64,000 nucleotides of DNA, taken from the NCBI GenBank assembly GCA_031761405.1, contig JASEVX010000013.1, positions 40,438,601 to 40,502,600 of the forward strand, written 5' to 3'. Position numbers and translations under genes: made by a program. Under the pieces are notes generated by a model that worked only from the letters and a program-made list of their open reading frames with translations, was not told the DNA's origin and made no database searches. Shown piece by piece: positions 57,320 to 64,000 of the stretch (position 1 is its first letter; each line of letters opens with the position of its first letter). The stretch comes from Serripes groenlandicus. Lineage: Eukaryota > Mollusca > Bivalvia > Cardiida > Cardiidae.

Positions 57320-57970
57320 TCAAAGGTTATCCCGTAATGGATCATAGAGTCGTGTTGTCAGGATTATATGAGGCGATAGGGGGGGATAATGTATCACACA
57401 ATTGTCTTGGTTAGATATTTCCCTGTAAGGTTGTGCAAGGATTCCGTCTTGTTCGTGCTTTCAGGTAAATGTCCAATCAATGTTGTTCAAGACAGCTTCC
57501 TCAAGTTTTTGACGAAGTCGGAAGATCGCGTACTTCAACAATCATTGAATAGTCATAACCTTTCTTCCTGTGAAAGCACCTTAATAAAATGTCTTAGTGC
57601 TCACGACTCCAGGAGCTTGCTTACATATGCAAACATATCGTGATTACTTCCAGAGCTTGCACATCTTAACCTGCTTTATAAACATGCGTTTGCTCTGGGC
57701 CAACTCTTAAATGGTTTGCGATTTTCTTCTTTTGTTGTGGGACGGAATTACATGGGAAAACCTGAGTGAGGTATATTCCATAATCACTACACTTACTTAA
57801 AGTACAGATGCTGCTTTACGGCTCATTAGAGTTAACCAATGACATTACCGACATCTCCATCCAGCAACAGAGGAACCTCAGGTCTATGGAAGAAAGTAAA
57901 TTTGAATATCTAGAAAGATATATAAATGGGCAGAGACGAACCCTTTTCTGCATGACTCAAGCATTTCACT
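57320..57970 (+). pseudogene. Unrecognised coding-like remnant, copy 2
   Basis: Counterpart of 28,500-29,230 on the opposite strand. A stretch from 57,389 stays open for 84 codons and includes SGKCPINVVQDSFLKFL and CLSAHDSRSLLTYANIS, followed by LLPELA and KHAFALGQLLNGLRF after a stop. The family is unknown. Confidence 0.3.
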
Positions 57971-58096
57971 GAGGTTTCTATCAAGATTACACATACACAC
58001 CCGTTATTGCGAAAATCCGTGCTAAATTATACAAGACGAACGTTTGACGCAAATCATCAAAGAAGCCGCAATGTTGTGTTGCACATGAAGGAATAA

Positions 58097-58990
58097 AAAA
58101 AACAAAAGGGCCATTATGACCATAGATCGCTCACCTGAATTATGCAATGTGATTTCTAATGCAAAACATCAACAAAATTATTCTGACTAAGATTCAAATG
58201 AAACCTCAAGTGTTAACAAAATGTTCCTTCATTTGGCCTAGTGTCCTATTTGTTTTACCTAATGTGACCCATATTAGAACAAGGACTAGATATCATCAAG
58301 ATAAACATTCTGACAAGGTTTCAATTTGCTCAAAGTAAAAGTGCAGTCTCCGGAGTTTTAACACTTTTTTCTTCAATTTGGCTTAGTGACTTAGATTTAA
58401 CCAATATGACCCCATATTCTAACTTGGCCTAGACATCATTTAAACAAAGATTCTGACAAAACTGCTGAAGCAAAAATTGCGATATCTAGAGTGTTTATAC
58501 GATTTTCTATTCAATTTGACCTTGTGACCTACATTTTGACCAAACATGACTTATATTCAAACTAGGCCTAGATATCATTAGGATGAACATTCTGACTAAA
58601 CTTTAAGCTGCTGAAGCATAAAATGCGGCTTCTACAGTGTTAAGAACATTTGCCTTCAATTTGGCCTCGTGACCTAGTTTTTAAACAAACATGACCCAAA
58701 TTCAAACTTGGCCTACATATCATCAAGACAAACATTTTGATAAAGTTTCAACATGCTCAAGTTAAAAATGCGGCCTCCAGTGTTAACAAGATTTTCCTTC
58801 AATTTGATATAGTGACCTAGTTTTTGACCTTGTCCAATGTTTGATGGAGATGAATGTTCTGATAAACTTTCATAAAAATAGGATGCAAAATGTAGCCTGT
58901 AGAGTGTTAACAAGGAAATTGTTGACGACGGACGACGTACGGACGCCGTACAAAATGTGATCACAATAGCTCACCTTGAGCACAAGGAAT
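58097..58990 (+). mobile_element. Complete tandem-unit repeat element with head and end motifs
   Basis: The head 'aaaacaaaagggccattatg' with 'gatcgctcacctgaa' is followed by about five units of roughly 140 bp ('ttcaatttggcctagtgacc', 'cttggcctagatatcatcaa', 'gaacattctgac', 'gtgttaacaa'). It closes with 'gacgacggacgacgtacgga', then 'tcacaatagctcacctt'. Complementary 'gctcacctga' and 'tcaggt.agct' type motifs mark the ends of this family. Confidence 0.7.
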
Positions 58991-60163
58991 TGTGGGTGAA
59001 GAATAAACTGTTTGTTATAACCGAATTCTTCTTTTCTAAATATGATTTCAATAAGAAATCATATGGACAAATCAAAATGATAAATCAATCATTCAACTCA
59101 AACAATTGATGATATCTTTAAATTTCCAAGAAATGATGATAATCATCTTTAAATTTCCAAAAATTGTTGATATGATTTTTACATCTAAATTTGTAATTTG
59201 AAGTATTTATGCATGATGCATAATATATCTATAGGTGCTACCTATTTACGAAAAAAACGCAAGATAATTATAAACAAAAATTTAAGAGCATACTTTGGCC
59301 ATAAATAAGGATTTATAAGTAATTGACTAGACAATAATAATGTTAATGGCATGTGTCTTGCATTATCAAAACATATTTGCAATTCTTATTGCTGTCGTCT
59401 ATTATTACGAACAGAAAATAATAAAGTAAAGACTTTCATATGGAACAATGCTCGTCATGCAAACAACAGGGCAGACAATGTACCACTGTTTAAGCCGTAC
59501 TAATTGTTGACTAATTTGATTGTTATCTGCTCTTGTTATCAGTTTGCTAATTGGCGGAAATTACCGGACATTTGTGTAACTTTCGGTATGTATACATCGA
59601 TAGTGCTGCCGAAGGGCAGTAGAGAGATACACAGGGTACTTCAACATGGGATTATAGCGTAATAAAACTAGGGTGTTATGATATCGATTTTTTTTAATCA
59701 ATTTACCAATAAATAATCGAGCCGGTTTTTTCATCATTATCAATTTCATAATACATGTACATTGTTAAAAACATGGAGCCCTTTCTCTTTTATTATTCAT
59801 AACGAAAGAATAGTGTCAATATCGTATATATAATTATTCGTTCCTCCATGAGTGTGTTACCTCTTTGCAATAGAGAGCATCAATTAACAAATTAGATCCA
59901 TCAATTATGGTTTTATTTTGTTAAAAAAAAGAGTCGAAAACAATGCAAAAGAGTTCAAATGTCTCGTAGCAAGCAATCTCAATTATTCTAACACTGTTTT
60001 CAAATATGTGTCAACTAGTGCGTTTTAATCCATTTGTAAATATGGCTGAGCCTAATAGAAGTAACCTCCCGTTCTAGAAAATATGAAAAATAATAAGGAA
60101 AATCTAGACTTATATAAATTAAATTAAATGCCGTAAAAATATCGTTAAAAACTAGGTATAGAT
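58991..60163. other. No gene or repeat recognised
   Basis: AT-rich single-copy-looking sequence. A short 'tttaaatttccaa.aa' duplication occurs at about 59,115-59,165. Confidence 0.5.
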
Positions 60164-60172
60164 CTATATGAT

Positions 60173-60866
60173 GGTAATCGGACAAAAAGAAACAGGATAA
60201 TAAGCAACGGCCAAAAAGTAACAGTTTTTGCCCGGATAACAGGTAACAGGACAAAAGGCAACAGTTCTGATATTTTCATTTCAGGTTTAACTAATTTTTT
60301 AACATATAAAATATAATTGCGTACACAGGAGAAATGGCTCATTATAAGGGATTTCTCCTTTTCCAATAATGTTTTCTTCAACCTTTTTTTAACATCTGAC
60401 AGGAGACTAGCAACAGTTCTAATATTTGTAATAATTGTTGACAGAATATATCATTGCATAAAAGGGAGAAATTGCTAATTATGAGCAATGTCTCTTCTCC
60501 CACACTGTTTTCCTTTCGCTGTTTCAAACATCTTCACACAGATATGCATAATACGTAAAATAACATTGCAAAGTGAAACAAAAATTGAGTTACATATATT
60601 TTTTGTAGATTTGTAAATAGTTTAATCCGACTCAATTTTTTTGAACAATGCTTTAGGGTATAAAACACACAAAGATTTATCAAAATTAAAGAAAATCATT
60701 ACAATATCAAGAAGATGATAGTTTGGTGTCTTGTTCATATTTGAAGACTTAAACCTATTGATTTGTATTGTATTTTGGAAAATGTGTTGCTTTTTATCCT
60801 GTTTCTTGTTGTCCGTTGCTTTTTGTCCTGTTACTTTTTTATCCTGTTTTTTTTTATACTACAATC
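60173..60866. mobile_element. 694-bp foldback element with 'caggacaaaaagcaacagg' ends and a 9-bp target duplication
   Basis: CTATATGAT is found at 60,164-60,172 and 60,867-60,875, immediately outside. Both ends consist of short units of the type 'aaaaagcaacaggataa', direct on the left (60,178-60,265) and inverted on the right (60,786-60,850). The interior contains a piggyBac-like MITE copy (about 60,300-60,545). A 9-bp duplication is typical of Mutator-like elements, among others. No transposase is present. Confidence 0.7.
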
Positions 60867-61369
60867 CTATATGATAAATATATATTTCTGAGTATATTTG
60901 TTTAGAACAAATACACAACCTTATTATTTGAGTGGGGATAATGCCTATTCAAGTTTAGTTAATACAAGTCTACTTTTTTCCCGTGCAATGGATCAGTTCA
61001 ATGAGTTTTTCTTTTTAACGCAATTTTGTAGAAACTCCTAGATTTTTTAATATGAGCTTGAGCTCAGGGATGCTTAAATCGTTGAGGCTTTTCTTAGAAC
61101 TGTCCTGATTATCCTGTACTCCGCGGTAATCGACTTCTGCCTGTTTAAGTTCATCCTGAATTTTCTGTTTTTTTTGTTTTTATTTATTTCCGCAACGAGC
61201 CGTAGTAGTTTGCACCTGATGGTATACTTGTACTCGTATTCACAGTTGTTTTGGTAAATATCACCTTTAAGACATCATCCGGATTAATGTCCATTATCGC
61301 GTTATATACATAACGTTGATTAACGCCAATCAACGTCCCTTTGATGAAATTAGTTATACGAATTAAACC

Positions 61370-61565
61370 AATTTTAAACATATCAAATTGAACAGTTTGC
61401 CAAACAAACTTTGATAGAATTCTTAAACTTACAATGAGTTATGACAAATTATTAAACAACGTTAAATGCAATTTTAAGCATATCAAATTGAACAGTTTGA
61501 CAAACAAACTTTGATAGAATTCTTACATTTACAATGAGTTATGACAAATTATTAAACGTTTAAAA
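61370..61565 (+). repeat. Two tandem units of 100 bp
   Basis: 'catatcaaattgaacagttt' recurs 100 bp apart, followed in both by 'gatagaattctta' and 'caatgagttatgacaaat'. Confidence 0.85.
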
Positions 61566-62147
61566 TTTCATTCATAAATTTGGACAAGTCATACAATATG
61601 CATGGATATCGATCACCTTATGGTTTTATTTAACAATTGAATAGTTATAAAAATCATCCATTTTATTTTAGATAGGATAATATTAACAAATGTTGACATT
61701 TATCCGTTTTGATACAATCGCATGTTTTCCCTAAAATACGTAACTGGGGCTAATATCCGTCCGCTTATGTCCATATTTACATTTTATTGCATCGAATTTA
61801 GGTAAAAGGCATTAAATGCTGATATATATGTAAGATAACGCAATATACACAGTCTGCACAGCTGCATGGGGTAATAAATATATTTATTACACCTCAATTT
61901 CATTGTCCATATAAAACTCCCATTGACAAAAAGTTGCTATTTTTACTGTCAAGACAAATGTACCACGTGACCATGCGACAGTTTTTGTACTGTCTCACGG
62001 CTGTATGCAAATATTTTTACTGTCTCACGGCCGTATGCAAATTAGGTAGGTAGGAAGATTTATGTTAATGAAACTCATTAAAACTAGACATGTAGAGCGC
62101 TCTATGTTGTACTTTTGTGCTATGAAACATTTTACAGATCATATGCT

Positions 62148-62280
62148 AATAATAATAATAATAAAATAATAAAATAAAATATTTTCATAAAATATATAAA
62201 TAATATGCAAATATTTTATTTTTTAATATTATTTATTTATTATTTATAATTTTATTATTTATATTTTATTATTTTATTAT
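62148..62280. repeat. A/T-only low-complexity tract
   Basis: 'aataataataataata' followed by aaaat/attt blocks that are roughly self-complementary about 62,215. Confidence 0.8.
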
Positions 62281-62296
62281 GTTTCGGTATAATAAA

Positions 62297-62438
62297 ATAA
62301 ATAACACATTGCTTTGAATTGGACAGTAATATTGTCATCCTTCGGAGAAATACTGTCACCCTCGCCTGCGGCTCGGGTGACAGTATTCTCCTCAGGCTGA
62401 CAATATTACTGTCCAATTCAAAGCAATGTGTTATTTAT
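62297..62438. mobile_element. 142-bp foldback MITE
   Basis: The arms of about 64 bp pair almost completely, from 'ataaataacacattgctttg' through 'acagtaatattgtca' to 'gacagtattctcc', around a GC-rich tip 'ctcgcctgcggctcggg'. It sits at the end of an A/T-only tract (62,148-62,280), perhaps a favoured target. An open frame crossing it is incidental. Confidence 0.75.
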
Positions 62439-63000
62439 ATAATATGCCCCATCATAAATCGTCCGGCAATGGTCGGTAATCATCGGAAGCTTTCGCTAGC
62501 AATCACGGAAACGTAAATGTTACCCTAAAACGTTAGTAGTACTTGTAGAAAATGTTAAAAAGGACCAAAATTTCATTACTTTATTTTAATAAAATATATG
62601 TCAAATAAAAGGTAAATGAATTTACTACATTATGCCGTAAGTGCCCTGTTAATTTTTTATTTCTAAAAAAAGATATTCACTGAAGAACGTGTAAAAATTA
62701 GCGGAAAAATACCGTTTTCTTAACGGTTTATATGTAATAAAGAGGGAAATTAGGGTGACTGTATTCAAAGTTAAAAAGGACCAAAATATTATTAATATAA
62801 AACAAATAAAAAAATATATTTATATTCAGGAGATATTTGTCATGAAAACTTGATAAGTGCCTTTTTAAATTTTTGCAAAATAAAATTGTTATTGAGTAAA
62901 AACTAAAACGTTGCTCTATAATCCCATGTAATTTAAGTTATCGAATTTTATAGTCGCTGATTCTCATAGTTGGATATGCAGAAAATCAAGGAATACATTT
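62439..63000. other. No gene recognised
   Basis: Only a short 'aaaaaggaccaaaat' duplication (62,558 and 62,774) stands out. A head-like 'aaaacatgagggccaagatg' follows at about 63,017, and a decayed MITE at about 63,169-63,285. Confidence 0.5.
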
Positions 63001-63413
63001 ATAATGAACGAGGTTAAAACATGAGGGCCAAGATGATCCTTAATCGATCACCTGTATTATGGTAAAGAAGCAAATAGATCAGCCCTTTTCTGATGCCACC
63101 TGGGAACTGCCTTTTTCAAGCAGTCAATATGACTGGAACAAATTATGTAAGGGGTCACATTTCTGCTAAACCCTTTCCCTATTAGAGACGGTTTCTGAGG
63201 CCTATGATTTAGGAAAAGATTGTCGCAACAAGAACAATTGCTCCTTATGAGAAAGTTATCCTTTTGCCACAATGTTTGATAAATAATTATACTTTGAATG
63301 ATTGAGTCAATAGCTCATGTATAGCAATTTGGGGCCTTTCATGTTGATACCACTTTTTTGCGGCAAACGACGTCGCTCCATTGACGTTACGCCAAGATGA
63401 AGTGTAGCGGAAA

Positions 63414-63421
63414 TGACGTCA
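63414..63421. promoter_or_regulatory. CRE-type palindrome TGACGTCA
   Basis: Perfect TGACGTCA in a locally GC-richer patch (63,360-63,460) that also has 'ttgacgtta' and 'cgacgtcg'. It could be promoter DNA of a gene beyond the window edge, or part of a repeat. No transcript is visible. Confidence 0.25.
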
Positions 63422-63584
63422 CGTCCTTCTTTGGCTACGATACAGTCAAAATTTAGTTTCGGGCGTAGAAGGCTAATGCTGTCGTTTTTTTAACGAACGG
63501 GAAAACATATTTCTTATAGATTTCCATTTATTTTTAACTTTTCGTACAAATGTTAATTCCAGCACTTTAATGATCTTAAATATC

Positions 63585-63748
63585 GATTTTAAAAAAATTG
63601 ATTAAAAAGACGACAATAATTTTCAATCCGTGTTTTTCTGCTCATTTTATACATACCCAAAATACTGATTTTAAAAAAAATGATTAATAAGCCGACAATA
63701 ATTTTCAATCTGTGTTTTACGTCTACTTTTTATACATATCCAAAATGG
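63585..63748 (+). repeat. Two tandem units of 82 bp
   Basis: 'gattttaaaaaaa' starts at 63,585 and 63,667. Each is followed by 'gacaataattttcaatc' and 'ttttatacata.ccaaaat'. The second copy continues into AAAATGGCGGC (63,742-63,752), a YY1-type site. Confidence 0.75.
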
Positions 63749-64000
63749 CGGCCCCCATGGATTTTTTTTCAGTTTCATTTCAGAAAGCTTCATGGGTTAT
63801 TGAACAAACAAAAAAAACAAAACAAAAATCTCACGCCCGTTAACTATAAGCGAAAATCCCATTTATGGTTTTTTTTCGTATTATAATTTAACCGTTTACC
63901 TGACATGCTAGTTTTTAAGTGTCTGCTTAAAAACACTTGAGAAGCATTTGTAGCACGTTGATAAATCCTAAACTTTGTTTGTGCGGGAACAGTAATGAAG

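Larger units (their letters stand above)
55556..58087 (-). repeat. Inverted copy of the element interior (28.13-31.15 kb)
   Basis: Reverse-complement matches run in order: 55,575-55,640 with about 31,080-31,135, 55,980-56,060 with 30,640-30,740, 56,230-56,460 with 29,515-29,700, 57,180-57,400 with 29,100-29,350, 57,860-57,950 with 28,600-28,690, and 58,000-58,087 with 28,135-28,230. The 28-31 kb copy has about 0.8 kb of extra MITEs. This copy has an extra insertion at 56,459-56,931. Confidence 0.8.

Overview
The window looks like about 64 kb of nuclear DNA from an animal, most likely a bivalve mollusc. It is AT-rich and intron-like, with almost no long open reading frames. It is packed with repeat types common in bivalve genomes: tRNA-derived SINEs, arrays that open with an 'aacaagaggaccatgatggtcct' type head, foldback elements and LINE remnants. 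The taxon is inferred from repeat style, not from a diagnostic gene. I see no bacterial-style genes, rRNA, genuine tRNA gene or CRISPR.

0-22.5 kb: parts of a host gene on the minus strand resembling PSMF1, the proteasome inhibitor PI31. Four exons (18.2, 15.0, 10.4 and 8.1 kb) join with compatible intron phases. A separate C-terminal-type exon lies at 3.4 kb. Extra copies occur: a start-less exon 1 at 0.56-0.70 kb, and C-terminal-type exons at 20.4 and 21.7 kb inside a 1,342-bp tandem duplication, plus a diverged one at 19.3 kb. The introns hold a dead LINE (15.7-18.1 kb) whose catalytic segment is repeated four times in tandem, piggyBac-like MITEs, a SINE and satellite-like arrays.

22.5-34.5 kb: a 262-bp triplication, then a roughly 7-kb element with inverted ends made of tandem subrepeats (25.1-32.3 kb). 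More tandem repeats and a SINE follow; the empty site for that SINE can be read in a paralogous copy at 1.4 kb.

34.5-50.2 kb: three copies of a foldback repeat. The middle copy is split by a 12.56-kb element that is one giant palindrome (arms about 5.2 kb, central spacer about 2.2 kb). Both arms carry a decayed macro-domain gene. The right arm also has a private insert encoding a decayed BIR (IAP-type) domain. Ends beginning AG and a possible 6-bp target duplication recall Polinton/Maverick-type elements, but no polymerase or integrase was seen.

50.2-64 kb: a second copy of the 24-32 kb region in which the flank and first inverted end are direct copies but the interior is flipped, as expected from recombination between inverted ends. 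Beyond it lie a complete tandem-unit repeat (58.1-59.0 kb), a foldback element with a 9-bp target duplication (60.2-60.9 kb), a short foldback MITE (62.3 kb) and a GC-richer patch near 63.4 kb.

Only the PI31-like exons look like possible host coding sequence. Everything else recognisable is mobile or repetitive DNA, mostly decayed.
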